From assembly GCF_005405885.1 (NCBI RefSeq), contig NZ_BJFL01000008.1, forward strand, positions 62,001 to 126,000: a DNA stretch of 64,000 bases, written 5' to 3'. This DNA comes from Gandjariella thermophila. Lineage in GTDB: Bacteria; Actinomycetota; Actinomycetes; Mycobacteriales; Pseudonocardiaceae. The notes below the pieces were generated by a model. It worked only from the letters and a program-made list of their open reading frames with translations, was not told the origin of the DNA and did not search any database. Each line of letters opens with the position of its first letter. Position 1 is the first letter of the stretch. Positions 54,487 to 63,779 of this stretch are shown here, in pieces. The position numbers and the translations under genes were made by a program.

Positions 54487-54776
54487 CACGCCTATTGTCC
54501 CCGAAACCGCGCCGGCCGCGCGGCGGTGGGGCACCCGCAGACCGGAGGCCGAGCCGGGCCGCCGCGCCGCCATGTGGGACGATGGGCGGTGGCAGGATCG
54601 GAGATCAGGAGTTCCGGCGGCTGGTTCAGTCGCAGTGGGCTGACCACGGCGCGCGCCAGGGCCGGCAGGCCCGTGATCGGGATGGCAGTGCACGGTGGGT
54701 CGCGACGCGGCCCGCATGGGTGAGGGCCCTGCCGGCACGATCGCGGCGGCGCGCGGAGTCGCGAGAAGGAGGAGTC

Positions 54777-55040
54777 GTGGCGACCTCGGAGCTGGAGAAG
54801 CGCCCCGCGAGCACCGTGGACATCCACGAGGAGCCGTCCGCCGAGTGGGGCTGGCACGGGAGGTTCCCGAGGGCCACCCAGGTGGCCGGCTGGTTCTCCA
54901 CCATCGTGCTGGTGCTGATGGCCCTGGTCGGCAACCACCGGGGGCACGTCGAGGTGGTGTGGCTGCTGGGCATCGCCGCGGTGATGGCCGTCATGCTGAT
55001 CCGCGACCTGATCAAGCGGCGCCGGACCTTCCTCCGCTGA
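54777..55040 (+). CDS. DUF2631 family small membrane protein
   Basis: An 87-residue protein from GTG 54777 after AGGAGG. The N-terminus is hydrophilic ([17 protein letters not shown]), followed by two transmembrane helices ([17 protein letters not shown] and [16 protein letters not shown]) and a basic end. This matches the actinobacterial DUF2631 family, commonly divergent from dxr as here. Function unknown. Confidence 0.85.
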   Translation: MATSELEKRPASTVDIHEEPSAEWGWHGRFPRATQVAGWFSTIVLVLMALVGNHRGHVEVVWLLGIAAVMAVMLIRDLIKRRRTFLR

Positions 55041-55091
55041 CGTACGCGTCAGCCCGCGGCGCGAGACGGATCGCCAGGTTGGCGGTTCGAC

Positions 55092-55436
55092 TCACAGGGC
55101 CAGCACGCGGCGCAGTCCCGCGTCGACGTCACGCATCAGGTTCGCGGGGACCCGGCCCACCCGCTGGGTCAGATCGTCCTTGTTCAGGGTGACCAGCGCG
55201 GTCACGTTCACCACCGAGTCCCGGGGCAACCCGGTCACGGACGCGGGCAGGAAGACGTTTCCCGGCGCGGCGGCCAGCCTGGTGTTGGATGTGACCGCCG
55301 CGACCAGCACGGTCGCGAGTCGGCTGGCGTTGTAGGGGTCGGCCTGCACGACGAGCACCGGGCGGAGCTTGGCGGGCCGGGAGCCGTCGGTGTCGCCGAG
55401 ATCGGCCCAGTGGATGGTGCCCCGCTGGATCACCAC
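55092..55436 (-). CDS. MazF/PemK-type endoribonuclease toxin
   Basis: A 114-residue MazF-fold protein: IQRGTIHWADLGDTDGSRPAKLRPVLVVQAD, TVLVAAVTSNTRLAAAPGNVFL and LPRDSVVNVTALVTLNKDDL. These hold the Arg/Thr residues used for RNA cleavage. The start overlaps the antitoxin by 7 nt. The pair is the second intact toxin-antitoxin module in the window. Confidence 0.88.
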   Translation of the reverse strand: MVIQRGTIHWADLGDTDGSRPAKLRPVLVVQADPYNASRLATVLVAAVTSNTRLAAAPGNVFLPASVTGLPRDSVVNVTALVTLNKDDLTQRVGRVPANLMRDVDAGLRRVLAL

Positions 55437-55678
55437 TCGTCATCCGTCCGCGCCAGGCGGCGCCGGCCCGCGGCGGCGGCCGCCGCGGCGGAGTCCTCGT
55501 CGTCGCCGACACGTTCGAGGGCCGCGTTGATCTCCTCGGTGAGCGACTGCTCCTCCAGGTGATCGAGGTAGTAGCGCGCGGCGCGCGCGTAGAATTCGGA
55601 GCGGGTCAGTCCGAGACACTTCGCGGTCTGCTCCACGCGCGCGAACGTCTCGTCGGGTACCGAGATCGCCGTTTTCAT
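55430..55678 (-). CDS. MazE-type antitoxin (ribbon-helix-helix)
   Basis: An 82-residue antitoxin: KTAISVPDETFARVEQTAK and LTRSEFYARAARYYLDHLEE form the RHH DNA-binding part; the C-terminus has an Ala run and ends RTDDEW, the toxin-binding tail. Resembles the MazE6/9 type of mycobacteria. GAGGG is almost directly before the ATG, and the promoter's -10 is so close that the mRNA is probably leaderless or nearly so. Confidence 0.85.
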   Translation of the reverse strand: MKTAISVPDETFARVEQTAKCLGLTRSEFYARAARYYLDHLEEQSLTEEINAALERVGDDEDSAAAAAAAGRRRLARTDDEW

Positions 55679-55681
55679 ACC

Positions 55682-55720
55682 CTCAGTATAACCGGGTATA
55701 ACCCTGCGCGGTCAGTTCTT
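55682..55720 (-). promoter_or_regulatory. mazEF promoter with direct-repeat operator
   Basis: On the plus strand GTATAACC occurs at 55686-55693 and 55696-55703, i.e. in 10-bp phase (one helical turn). On the minus strand this provides a -10-like TATACT, with a CTGACC at about -35. Two repeats overlapping the promoter fit binding of RHH antitoxin dimers for autoregulation. Confidence 0.5.
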
Positions 55721-55802
55721 GTTCCTGAACGCGCGCCGCGATCGCGTCGCCGGGGCGCGATCGGGACCCAGCACTCCGGTCGTGCCTGACCAGGCGCCCC
55801 GC

Positions 55803-55818
55803 CCCCGCGATCGCGGGG
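55803..55818 (-). terminator. Palindromic hairpin downstream of rlmN
   Basis: CCCCGCGATCGCGGGG is a perfect 16-bp palindrome 62 bases after the rlmN stop on the minus strand. With no loop it needs the centre opened to form a hairpin, so its action as terminator is uncertain. The 200 bases between mazE and rlmN contain no other feature. Confidence 0.35.
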
Positions 55819-55880
55819 CTTCGCCCTAGCGCGTTCCCATACTCGTCATCGCAGGGTCGGTCCGGTTCCGAAACAGGCGG

Positions 55881-56987
55881 TCAGTTGTCCGCGGCGAGCT
55901 GGCCGCAGGCGGCGGCGATCTCCTGGCCGCGGGTGTCCCGCACGGTGCACTCCACACCCTGCTCCCGCACCCGGCGCACGAACTCGTGTTCCACCGGCTT
56001 GGGGCTGGCGTCCCACTCGCTGCCCGGCGTGGGGTTCAGCGGGATGACGTTCACGTGCACCAACCGGCCCAGGTGTGCGCGCAGTACCCGGCCCAGCAGG
56101 TCGGCCCGCCACGGCTGGTCGTTCACCTCGCGGATCAGCGCGTACTCGACGGACACCCGCCGGCCGGTGCGGTCGGCGTAGTACCGGGCCGCGTCCAGCA
56201 CCTCGGCGACCTTCCACCGGGTGTTCACCGGGACGAGCGTGTCCCGCAACTCGTCGTCCGGAGTGTGCAGGGAGACGGCGAGGCGGACCTGGAGATTCTC
56301 CTCGGCCAGCTTCCGGATGGCGGGCACCAGCCCGACGGTGGACACCGTTACCGACCGCTGCGAGATGCCCAGCCCGTCCGGAGCCCGGTCGCAGATGCGG
56401 TGCACCGCGTCCACCACCCTGCGGTAGTTGGCCAGCGGCTCGCCCATCCCCATGAACACGATGTTGGACAGCCGACCGGGGCCGCCGGGCAGCGCGCCAT
56501 CCCGCATGGCCGCGGCCGCGGTGCGCACCTGGTCGACGATCTCCGCGGTGGACAGGTTGCGCCGCAGGCCGCCCTGGCCGGTGGCGCAGAACGGGCAGGC
56601 CATCCCGCATCCGGCCTGGCTGGAGATGCACACCGTGGCGCGGTCCGGGTAGCGCATGAGCACGCTTTCCAGCAGGGTGCCGTCGTGCGCTCGCCACAGC
56701 GTCTTGCGGGTGGCGCCGCCGTCGCACGCCACATGCCGCACCGGCGCGAGTAGCGGCGGCAGCAGTGCCTCGGCCAGCCGCTCCCGGGCCGCCGCCGGGA
56801 TGTCGGTCATCGCGGCCGGATCGGCGGTCAGCCGGGCGAAGTAGTGGTGGGAAAGCTGGCGGGCGCGGAACGGCTTCTCGCCCAACTCGGCGACGGCCGC
56901 CCGGCGGTCGGCCGCGGAGAGGTCCGCGAGGTGGCGGGGTGGCAGGCCGCGTCGGGGTGCGTCGAAGACGAGCGGGAGTGCGGTCAT
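55881..56987 (-). CDS. rlmN: Dual-specificity 23S rRNA/tRNA adenine-C2 methyltransferase
   Basis: A 368-residue radical SAM enzyme: N-terminal region with [16 protein letters not shown], the cluster motif [24 protein letters not shown], and the C-terminal Cys ([11 protein letters not shown]) needed for methyl transfer. It methylates A2503 of 23S rRNA and A37 of some tRNAs. The position between frr-cdsA and dxr is conserved in actinobacteria. Confidence 0.96.
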   Translation of the reverse strand: MTALPLVFDAPRRGLPPRHLADLSAADRRAAVAELGEKPFRARQLSHHYFARLTADPAAMTDIPAAARERLAEALLPPLLAPVRHVACDGGATRKTLWRAHDGTLLESVLMRYPDRATVCISSQAGCGMACPFCATGQGGLRRNLSTAEIVDQVRTAAAAMRDGALPGGPGRLSNIVFMGMGEPLANYRRVVDAVHRICDRAPDGLGISQRSVTVSTVGLVPAIRKLAEENLQVRLAVSLHTPDDELRDTLVPVNTRWKVAEVLDAARYYADRTGRRVSVEYALIREVNDQPWRADLLGRVLRAHLGRLVHVNVIPLNPTPGSEWDASPKPVEHEFVRRVREQGVECTVRDTRGQEIAAACGQLAADN

Positions 56988-57212
56988 GGCGTCCACCAGT
57001 GTCCCATGGCCGCCGCGGTGCCCGGAGCCACGCGCTCGCCGCTCAGGTCAGCGAGCACGACCAGCGAGGCGGCCCCGGCCGGCCAGCTCTTCTCCCGCCG
57101 CCGCGAACACCAGCAGGGCCATCCGGTGCGGGTTTCGGCTGGTCACGTCCACGTGGCCGGCGTTAGCCGCGGGATCTGACGGTCCCGGCCGAAATGTGGC
57201 GCGGACGGTTGC

Positions 57213-57254
57213 CGATGCATCGTCGTTGCATCGCGATACGTTTGCGATATATCG
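57213..57254 (+). promoter_or_regulatory. Candidate promoter and operator of the PadR gene
   Basis: Two perfect 10-bp palindromes, CGATGCATCG (57213-57222) and CGATATATCG (57245-57254), flank a TTGCAT (57226-57231) and TATATC (57248-57253) spaced by 16 nt. The second palindrome covers the -10, so binding would repress; the AT-rich stretch stands out in this GC-rich DNA. The remaining upstream region to rlmN (56988-57212) shows nothing else. Confidence 0.55.
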
Positions 57255-57287
57255 TTAGAGCGTCCCGCACCGATCGAGGGAGGAAGC

Positions 57288-58061
57288 ATGCGAGGCCCGT
57301 TCCCCGACTTCGACCATCACCACCGTCACCACCACCCGCACCACGGGTTCGGCTTCGGCCCCGGCGACCCGAGCGCCGGCGAGTTCCCCGGCGTGCCGCC
57401 CGAGGCCCACTTCGACCCGCGCGCTGGCCGCCTGCGACACGGCGGCTTCCCGTGGCCCGGCGGCCGCGCGGGCTTTCCCGGATTCCCCGGCTTCCCACCG
57501 TTCCCCGGCGGTCCGGGCGGGGGCTTCGGGTTCGGTGGCCGGCGCGGCGGGCGGGGCGGCCGGCGGCAGCGCCGCGGCGACGTGCGCAACGCCGTGCTCA
57601 CCCTGCTCGCCGAGCGGCCCATGCACGGCTACGAGATCATCCAGGAGATCACCGAACGGTCGAACGGCCTGTGGCGGCCGAGCCCCGGCTCGGTGTACCC
57701 CACCCTGCAACTACTCGCCGACGAGGAACTGGTGTCCACCAGCGAGGAGTCAGCGGGCAAGAAGCTGTTCACACTGACCGACGCCGGCCGGGCGCAGGCA
57801 GAGAAGCTGGACGACACCCCGCCGTGGGAACGGCTCACCGCGGACGTCGACCCCGTCGAGCTCGCCCTGCGCACCGCCTACGGCAACCTCACCACGGCGA
57901 TCTTCCAGCTCGCCTGGGCAGCGGACGGCGAGCAGAAGTCCAAGGCGGTCGAGGTGCTGGACGGGGCGCGCCGGCAGCTCTACGCGATCCTCGCGGAGAG
58001 CGGCATCGAACCGACCACCGACCTCGGTGAGCCGGACGAGTACGGCGAGGACGAGGACTGA
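57288..58061 (+). CDS. PadR family transcriptional regulator with His/Gly-rich N-terminus
   Basis: A 257-residue protein. Residues 1-95 are low complexity: a His-rich start (DHHHRHHHPHHGF) then Gly/Phe/Pro/Arg-rich segments. Residues about 98-180 form the PadR winged helix (VLTLLAERPMHGYEIIQEI, PGSVYPTLQLLADEELV, KKLFTLTDAGR), followed by a helical dimerisation C-terminus with an acidic end. GAGGGAGG precedes the ATG. The His region may bind metal ions. It probably regulates itself; no effector gene is adjacent. Confidence 0.9.
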   Translation: MRGPFPDFDHHHRHHHPHHGFGFGPGDPSAGEFPGVPPEAHFDPRAGRLRHGGFPWPGGRAGFPGFPGFPPFPGGPGGGFGFGGRRGGRGGRRQRRGDVRNAVLTLLAERPMHGYEIIQEITERSNGLWRPSPGSVYPTLQLLADEELVSTSEESAGKKLFTLTDAGRAQAEKLDDTPPWERLTADVDPVELALRTAYGNLTTAIFQLAWAADGEQKSKAVEVLDGARRQLYAILAESGIEPTTDLGEPDEYGEDED

Positions 58062-58128
58062 TCTGGGACTGGCCGGCGATCGGAGGACCAGGGGCGCCGC
58101 CGATCGCGCCGGGCCGGACCCACCGACG

Positions 58129-58168
58129 CCGGCCTGGTGCCGCCCCGATCAGGGCAGCACCAGGCCGG
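58129..58168. terminator. Bidirectional terminator between padR-type gene and methyltransferase
   Basis: A 17-bp inverted repeat with one mismatch (58129-58145 with 58152-58168) and a 6-nt loop that includes the stop codon of the methyltransferase gene (58149-58151). It ends both convergent genes, like the structure at 6523-6566. Confidence 0.7.
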
Positions 58169-58895
58169 TGGGCTTGCGCCGCACGTGCAGCCGGTAGCCG
58201 ACCGGGATGGTCAGGCCGGGCGTCTCGGCGATGGCCCTGGCCGCGACCTCGGCGGAGAACTCGATCCGCAGCGTGGCCTCCAGGCTGGCCCGGTCGGGGA
58301 ACCGCCAGATGGTGTCCACCCGGCGGCAGGTGAACCCCTGCTCGGCGAAGAACGCGGTCACGTCGGCCGGGTCGTAGTGCGGCAGGTCGGCGCACATCCA
58401 GGTGCCGTACGGCGGGCGGGCGGCGTCCAGGTCGACGATCGCGAGCGCGCCGCCCGGCCGCAGTACCCGCTCCGCCTCACGCAGTCCGGGTTCGCAGCCA
58501 CGGCCGAAGAAGTAGGCGGTGCGCGCGTGCACCAGGTCGGCGCAGCCGTCCGGCAGCGGCATCCGCTGTGCCGCGCCGGCGACCACGGTGACGTGGTCCA
58601 GAGCCGCGGTGCGCCGCTGCGCACGCCGCACCAGCGGCGGATGGGGTTCGACGCCGACCACACTGCGGGCGGTGGCGGCGAAAACCGGAAGGTGGAAGCC
58701 GTCGCCGCAGCCGACATCCACCACGTCCGACCCGGCCCAGTCGCACTCCGCGCGCAGCGCCCGCCACAGCGCGCCCCCGGCGTCCTGCGCCCGGTTCTCC
58801 ATCTCGTAGACGTCCGGCCAGTGCCAGATGTTCGGGCTGGGCACGACGTCGACCGGGTGCAGCGCGGAGATCGCCGCACGAAGAAAGCCCCGCAC
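58149..58895 (-). CDS. Class I SAM-dependent methyltransferase
   Basis: A 248-residue methyltransferase: motif I VVDVGCGDGFHLPVF, acidic loop VVGVEPHPP, motif with DLVHARTAYFFG, and LRPGGALAIVDLD. The N-terminus contains SPNIWHWPDVYEMEN. Members of this group modify small molecules; the acceptor is not known. GTG start at 58895 with weak support. It lies 39 bases downstream of cdsA's stop region on the same strand. Confidence 0.82.
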   Translation of the reverse strand: MRGFLRAAISALHPVDVVPSPNIWHWPDVYEMENRAQDAGGALWRALRAECDWAGSDVVDVGCGDGFHLPVFAATARSVVGVEPHPPLVRRAQRRTAALDHVTVVAGAAQRMPLPDGCADLVHARTAYFFGRGCEPGLREAERVLRPGGALAIVDLDAARPPYGTWMCADLPHYDPADVTAFFAEQGFTCRRVDTIWRFPDRASLEATLRIEFSAEVAARAIAETPGLTIPVGYRLHVRRKPTGLVLP

Positions 58896-58934
58896 CGGGA
58901 CACTGTACGGGCCGCCCCCGCGACGGCGGGAAGG

Positions 58935-59825
58935 TCAGCCCGGCACGAACAGGCGGAGCAGCAGCCAGGCCACCACGGCGGAGGGCAGCAGCGAGTCCAT
59001 CCGGTCCATCAGGCCACCGTGACCGGGCAGCAGGTTGCCCATGTCCTTGATCCCCAGGTCCCGCTTGATCAGCGACTCGACCAGGTCACCCATGGTGGAG
59101 GTGACCACGATGGCGGCACCGAACAGCAGCCCCTGCCACCACCGCCCCGGTCCGGGCAGCAGCAGGCTGACCGCGAGCGCACCGGCGGTGAGCCCGGCGA
59201 CCGCCGAGCCGGCGAAGCCCTCCCAGGACTTCTTCGGGCTGATCGACGGCGCCATCGGATGCCGGCCCAGCAGCACCCCGGCGGTGTAGCCGCCGGTGTC
59301 CGAGCACACCACGCAGATCAGGAAGCACAGCACCCGGGCGGTGCCGTCCGGCGGCACCACCAGCATCGCCGCGAACGAGGCGAACATCGGCACGTAGGCC
59401 GCCGTGAACACGGACGCGCTGACGTCCCGCAGGTACCCGGAGGCACCGCCGCGGAACCGCCACAGCAGGCAGGCCAGGATGGTGACCACGAACGCGGCGA
59501 GCAGACCCACCCGCTCGAACGGCCAGGACAGCCACAGCATCGCCTGGCCACCCACCAGCACGGGGACCAGCGCGACGCGGATGCCGGCGCCGCGGCGGAG
59601 GGCACCGGCCAGCTCCACCGTCGCGGTCGCCACGGCCAGCGCGATGATGCCCAGGAACACCTGCCGCACGGTCAGCAGCACGGCCAGCACAGCGGCACCG
59701 AGCAGCACGCCGACGGCGATCGCGGCCGGCAGGTTGCGCCCCGCCCGCCGGACCTTGGCGCCGGGGTCCCTGCCCGGTGACCCGCTGGCGTCGCGCTGAC
59801 CGTTGGAGGCCACTACCGCTCCCAC
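58935..59825 (-). CDS. cdsA: Phosphatidate cytidylyltransferase
   Basis: A 296-residue membrane protein with eight or so transmembrane helices and the CdsA signature near the C-terminus (SPKKSWEGFAGS, GDLVESLIKRDLGIKDMG, PGHGGLMDRMDS). It makes CDP-diacylglycerol for phospholipid synthesis. An N-terminal basic, hydrophilic extension of 30 residues is usual in actinobacteria. Conserved neighbour of frr. Confidence 0.95.
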   Translation of the reverse strand: MGAVVASNGQRDASGSPGRDPGAKVRRAGRNLPAAIAVGVLLGAAVLAVLLTVRQVFLGIIALAVATATVELAGALRRGAGIRVALVPVLVGGQAMLWLSWPFERVGLLAAFVVTILACLLWRFRGGASGYLRDVSASVFTAAYVPMFASFAAMLVVPPDGTARVLCFLICVVCSDTGGYTAGVLLGRHPMAPSISPKKSWEGFAGSAVAGLTAGALAVSLLLPGPGRWWQGLLFGAAIVVTSTMGDLVESLIKRDLGIKDMGNLLPGHGGLMDRMDSLLPSAVVAWLLLRLFVPG

Positions 59826-59959
59826 CGCGACCCTCGCTCGGTGACGGATCGGGTGCTGGGAACAGCCGCTGCGGGCGCGGCGCCGCGCCCGCAGCCGCCC
59901 ACGACGACGCCTGGCCTCGAGTGGGGACCGGAGAGCTGGGGGAACGGGGTCGGCAGCAC

Positions 59960-60517
59960 CTAGACCTCGAGCAGCTCGGCTTCCTTGTGCTTCACCAACT
60001 CGTCGACCTGGGCCACGTAGCGGTCGGTGAGGTGCTGCAGCTCCTTCTCCGCGCGCACCACCTCGTCCTCGCCGGCCTCACCGTCCCGGACGATCCGGTC
60101 CAGCTCGTCCTTGGCCTTGCGGCGGATGTTGCGGATGGAGACCCTCGCCTCCTCGCCCTTGGCCTTGGCGACCTTGACCATCTCCTTGCGCCGCTCCTCG
60201 GAGAGCTGCGGCACGACGACACGGATGATGGTGCCGTCGTTGGTCGGGTTGACCCCGAGGTCGGAGTCGCGGATGGCCTTCTCCATCGCGCCGAGCTGAC
60301 TGGCGTCGTACGGCTTGACGACCACCATGCGCGCCTCCGGCACGCTCACGCTGGCCAGCTGGTTGAGCGGGGTCGGCGAGCCGTAGTAGTCGACGTGGAT
60401 GCCGTGGAACATCGCCGGGTTGGCGCGACCGGTGCGGACCGTCGCCAGCTCGTCCTTGGCCACGGTCACCGCCTTCTGCATTTTCTCCTCGGCATCGAGG
60501 AGGGTTTCGTCGATCAC
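59960..60517 (-). CDS. frr: Ribosome recycling factor
   Basis: A 185-residue protein of exact family length: [47 protein letters not shown] and [22 protein letters not shown]. It splits post-termination ribosomes with EF-G. Start ATG with AAGGAGC-like site. It lies 135 bases downstream of cdsA's start in gene order pyrH-frr-cdsA. Confidence 0.97.
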   Translation of the reverse strand: MIDETLLDAEEKMQKAVTVAKDELATVRTGRANPAMFHGIHVDYYGSPTPLNQLASVSVPEARMVVVKPYDASQLGAMEKAIRDSDLGVNPTNDGTIIRVVVPQLSEERRKEMVKVAKAKGEEARVSIRNIRRKAKDELDRIVRDGEAGEDEVVRAEKELQHLTDRYVAQVDELVKHKEAELLEV

Positions 60518-60754
60518 GACTGCTCCTTTCGCGGCTTCGCGCGCCCGCGCGATCGCGTCGGCAGGGCGCCCCTCACCAGTCCCGTCACGTCGCCTTCCGA
60601 AACGCCCTGCCAGCGGAGAACGCGGACCGGCCGGGCCCGGCGCGCGCCGGCGCCGCCGGGTGTGCCGAGGCTTGCCACGATCATCGAATCTCCCTGGTGT
60701 GCGGGCCGGTGTAGGAGTTGCTGGTCACAATCCCAGCACGGTCGGCGGGGACGG

Positions 60755-61492
60755 TCAGCCGGGGGTGCTCACCAGCGTGCCGATCTTCTCACCACGCACG
60801 GCACGCGCGATGTTCCCCTCGATCAGAAGGTTGAACACGATGATCGGCATGTTGTTGTCCATGCAAAGACTGAACGCGGTGGCGTCCGCGACCTTCAGTC
60901 CCCGCTCGATGACCTCGCGGTGGGTGATGTGGTCGAACCGCACCGCGTCCGGGTCGGCCTTCGGGTCCGCGCTGAACACCCCGTCCACCGCCTTCGCCAT
61001 CAGCACCACCTCGGCGCCGATCTCCAGTGCCCGCTGGGCGGCGGTGGTGTCGGTGGAGAAGTACGGCATGCCGACGCCGGCGCCGAAGATCACCACGCGG
61101 CCCTTCTCGAGGTGGCGGATGGCGCGGCGCGGAATGTAGGGCTCGGCGACCTGGCCCATGGTGATCGCGGTCTGCACGCGCGTCTCGATGCCGTGCCGGC
61201 GCTCCAGGAAGTCCTGCAGCGCCAGGCAGTTCATCACGGTGCCCAGCATGCCCATGTAGTCGGCCCTGGCCCGCTCCATGCCGCGCTGCTGCAACTGCTG
61301 GCCGCGGAAGAAGTTCCCACCGCCGATCACCACGGCGACCTGCACGCCCGAACTGACGACGTCGGCGATCTGCCGGGCGACGGCCTGCACCACGTCGGGG
61401 TCGACGCCGAGGGCCCCGCCGCCGAACATCTCCCCACCGAGCTTCAGTAGCACCCGCCGGTAGCCGGCGTGCGTCCAGCCGTCCTCGCTCAC
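60755..61492 (-). CDS. pyrH: UMP kinase
   Basis: A 245-residue amino acid kinase fold enzyme: [62 protein letters not shown]. It phosphorylates UMP to UDP. Length and motifs are standard. The 237 bases to frr downstream hold no clear gene. Confidence 0.96.
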   Translation of the reverse strand: MSEDGWTHAGYRRVLLKLGGEMFGGGALGVDPDVVQAVARQIADVVSSGVQVAVVIGGGNFFRGQQLQQRGMERARADYMGMLGTVMNCLALQDFLERRHGIETRVQTAITMGQVAEPYIPRRAIRHLEKGRVVIFGAGVGMPYFSTDTTAAQRALEIGAEVVLMAKAVDGVFSADPKADPDAVRFDHITHREVIERGLKVADATAFSLCMDNNMPIIVFNLLIEGNIARAVRGEKIGTLVSTPG

Positions 61493-61700
61493 CCGTCCTC
61501 CTCGCTCTTCCTTGTTGCCCTACCCGTTACGGGCGCCGGCAACCACCGGGCGGCGCTCGCCGGTGACCGGTCCGCGACGCGCGAGGGCGGGGCCGCCACT
61601 GCGCTGTCGCCGCCTCCGCGGAAAATCGCGTCAACGGGGAGCAACGACTGCGCACGGCGACCCCGCCCAGGACACCACCGCCTGTTCCGCGCCGGGCGCG

Positions 61701-62516
61701 TCAGGCCTGGCCGACCTCGAAGCGGGCGAAGCGGGTGACGGTCACACCGGCCTCGTCCAGCACCGCCTTCACGGTCTTCTTCTGCTCCTGGACGGACGGC
61801 TGGTCGAGCAGCACGGTGTCCTTGAAGAAGCCGTTCAGCCGGCCCTCGATGATCCTCGGCAGGGCCTGCTCCGGCTTGCCCTCCTCGCGGGCGGTCTGCT
61901 CGGCGATGCGCCGCTCGTTCTCCACCACGTCGGCGGGCACCTCCTCACGGGTGAGGTAGCGCGGCCGCATCGCGGCGACCTGCATCGCCGCGCCCCGGGC
62001 GGCCTCCTCGTTGCCGCCGCTGTACTCGACCAGCACGCCGACCGCCGGCGGCAGGTCGGACGCGCGGCGGTGCAGGTACGTGGCCACGGTGCCGTCGAAG
62101 ACGGCGACCCGGCGCAGCTCCAGCTTCTCGCCGATCTTGGCGGACAGCTCCTGGACGACGTCCGCCACGGTCTTGCCGTCCAGCGGGGCGCCCTTGAGTT
62201 CCTCGACGTCGGCTGGCTTGGTCTCCCCGGCCACGCCGACGATCTTCGACGCCAACTCCTGGAACTCGGCGTTCTTGGCGACGAAGTCGGTCTCGCAGGT
62301 CAGCTCGACCATCACCCCGCCGTCCGCGGCGACCAGCCCGTTGGCGGTGGAGCGCTCGGCGCGCTTGCCGACGTCCTTGGCGCCCTTGATGCGCAGGATC
62401 TCGACCGCCTTGTCGAAGTCCGCGCCGGACTCCTCCAGCGCCTTCTTACAGTCGAGCATGCCCGCGCCGGTGATCTCGCGGAGACGCTTCACGTCGGCCG
62501 CGGTGTAGTTCGCCAT
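61701..62516 (-). CDS. tsf: Elongation factor Ts
   Basis: A 271-residue EF-Ts with the TDVRKLRE-type start ([22 protein letters not shown]), TDFVAKN motif and C-terminal [20 protein letters not shown]. It regenerates EF-Tu-GTP. Between its stop and pyrH (61493-61700) there is an imperfect long-range inverted repeat (GGCGGGGCCGCC near 61585 and a partner near 61660), possibly a partial terminator. Confidence 0.97.
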   Translation of the reverse strand: MANYTAADVKRLREITGAGMLDCKKALEESGADFDKAVEILRIKGAKDVGKRAERSTANGLVAADGGVMVELTCETDFVAKNAEFQELASKIVGVAGETKPADVEELKGAPLDGKTVADVVQELSAKIGEKLELRRVAVFDGTVATYLHRRASDLPPAVGVLVEYSGGNEEAARGAAMQVAAMRPRYLTREEVPADVVENERRIAEQTAREEGKPEQALPRIIEGRLNGFFKDTVLLDQPSVQEQKKTVKAVLDEAGVTVTRFARFEVGQA

Positions 62517-62615
62517 CGTGCGTGTTCCGTTCCCTCTTCGGTGTACGCGCGTATTCGGTGTCGATGTCCTGGCCGCGCATCGCGTCGCCGGTCGGGCGCG
62601 ACGCGCGGGCCGCGG

Positions 62616-63434
62616 TCAGGACTGGGCGGGCTGCTCCTCGAGAGTCTCGCCACCGGCCAGCAGTTCCTGCTCCCACTCGGCGAGCGGCTCGTCGGAAGCC
62701 ACGCCCGCCTCCGGCTTCTCCTCGCCCTCCGCGGCCGTCCGCTGGCCGGCCCGCGCCATCAGGCCCGCCGCTGCGGCCTCGGCGATCACCTTGGTCAGCA
62801 GCGCGGCCGACCGGATCGCGTCGTCGTTGCCCGGAATCGGGTAGTCGACCTCGTCCGGGTCGCAGTTGGTGTCCAGGATGGCCACCACCGGGATGCCCAG
62901 CTTGCGTGCCTCGCCGACGGCGATGTGCTCCTTCTTGGTGTCCACCACCCAGACCGCGCTCGGCACCTTCTGCATGTCCCGGATGCCGCCGAGCGTCTTC
63001 TCCAGCTTCTCCTTCTCGCGGGTGAGCATCAGGATCTCCTTCTTGGTGAGACCCTGGAACCCACCGGTCTGCTCCATGGACTCCAGCTCCTTCAGCCGCT
63101 GGAGCCGCTTGTGCACGGTGGAGAAGTTGGTGAGCATTCCGCCCAGCCAGCGCTGGTTGACGTAGGGCATGCCGACCCGCAGGGACTGCTCGGCGATCGC
63201 CTCCTGCGCCTGCTTCTTGGTGCCGACGAACAGGATCGTGCCGCCGTGGGCGACGGTCTCCTTGACGAACTCGTACGCCCGGTCGATGTAGGTCAGCGTC
63301 TGCTGCAGGTCGATGATGTAGATGCCGTTGCGCTCGGTCAGGATGTAGCGCTTCATCTTCGGGTTCCAGCGCCGGGTCTGGTGACCGAAGTGCACACCGC
63401 TGTCGAGCAGTTGCTTCATGGTGACGACGGCCAT
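62616..63434 (-). CDS. rpsB: 30S ribosomal protein S2
   Basis: A 272-residue S2: [51 protein letters not shown], and [28 protein letters not shown]. The C-terminus has an about 45-residue Glu/Ala-rich extension, usual in actinobacteria. ATG 63434 by homology. Upstream to 63779 (345 bases) are GC-rich repeats and a -10-like TAGACT on the minus strand, the likely rpsB leader. Confidence 0.97.
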   Translation of the reverse strand: MAVVTMKQLLDSGVHFGHQTRRWNPKMKRYILTERNGIYIIDLQQTLTYIDRAYEFVKETVAHGGTILFVGTKKQAQEAIAEQSLRVGMPYVNQRWLGGMLTNFSTVHKRLQRLKELESMEQTGGFQGLTKKEILMLTREKEKLEKTLGGIRDMQKVPSAVWVVDTKKEHIAVGEARKLGIPVVAILDTNCDPDEVDYPIPGNDDAIRSAALLTKVIAEAAAAGLMARAGQRTAAEGEEKPEAGVASDEPLAEWEQELLAGGETLEEQPAQS

Positions 63435-63779
63435 GGCCGGATGCACCTCTTGGCGTCGGGCGCGCCGCGTGGCGCGCGGGTCGGTTCTCGCGACGAGCCG
63501 GGTGACCCGTCGCCCTGGCGCCGTGCCGGCGTCCGGACCCCCGGTGGCACTGCTCCACCCGAGGGACCGCCGGACACCGTGTCCCGCATCGACGGGACCC
63601 GCATCGGCGCGCGAAGTCGCCCCGTGTTCACACGGGTCGCGGCAGCAGTCTACGCCCTCACCCGGACGGACTTCCCGTCAAGTCGACCAACCGTGGCCCG
63701 TCGTCCACAGGGCCGTGGTTCGTCCACAGGCACGCCGATCAACCCCGGTCGCGGGAGGCCGGTACTAGACCGTGGTGCC

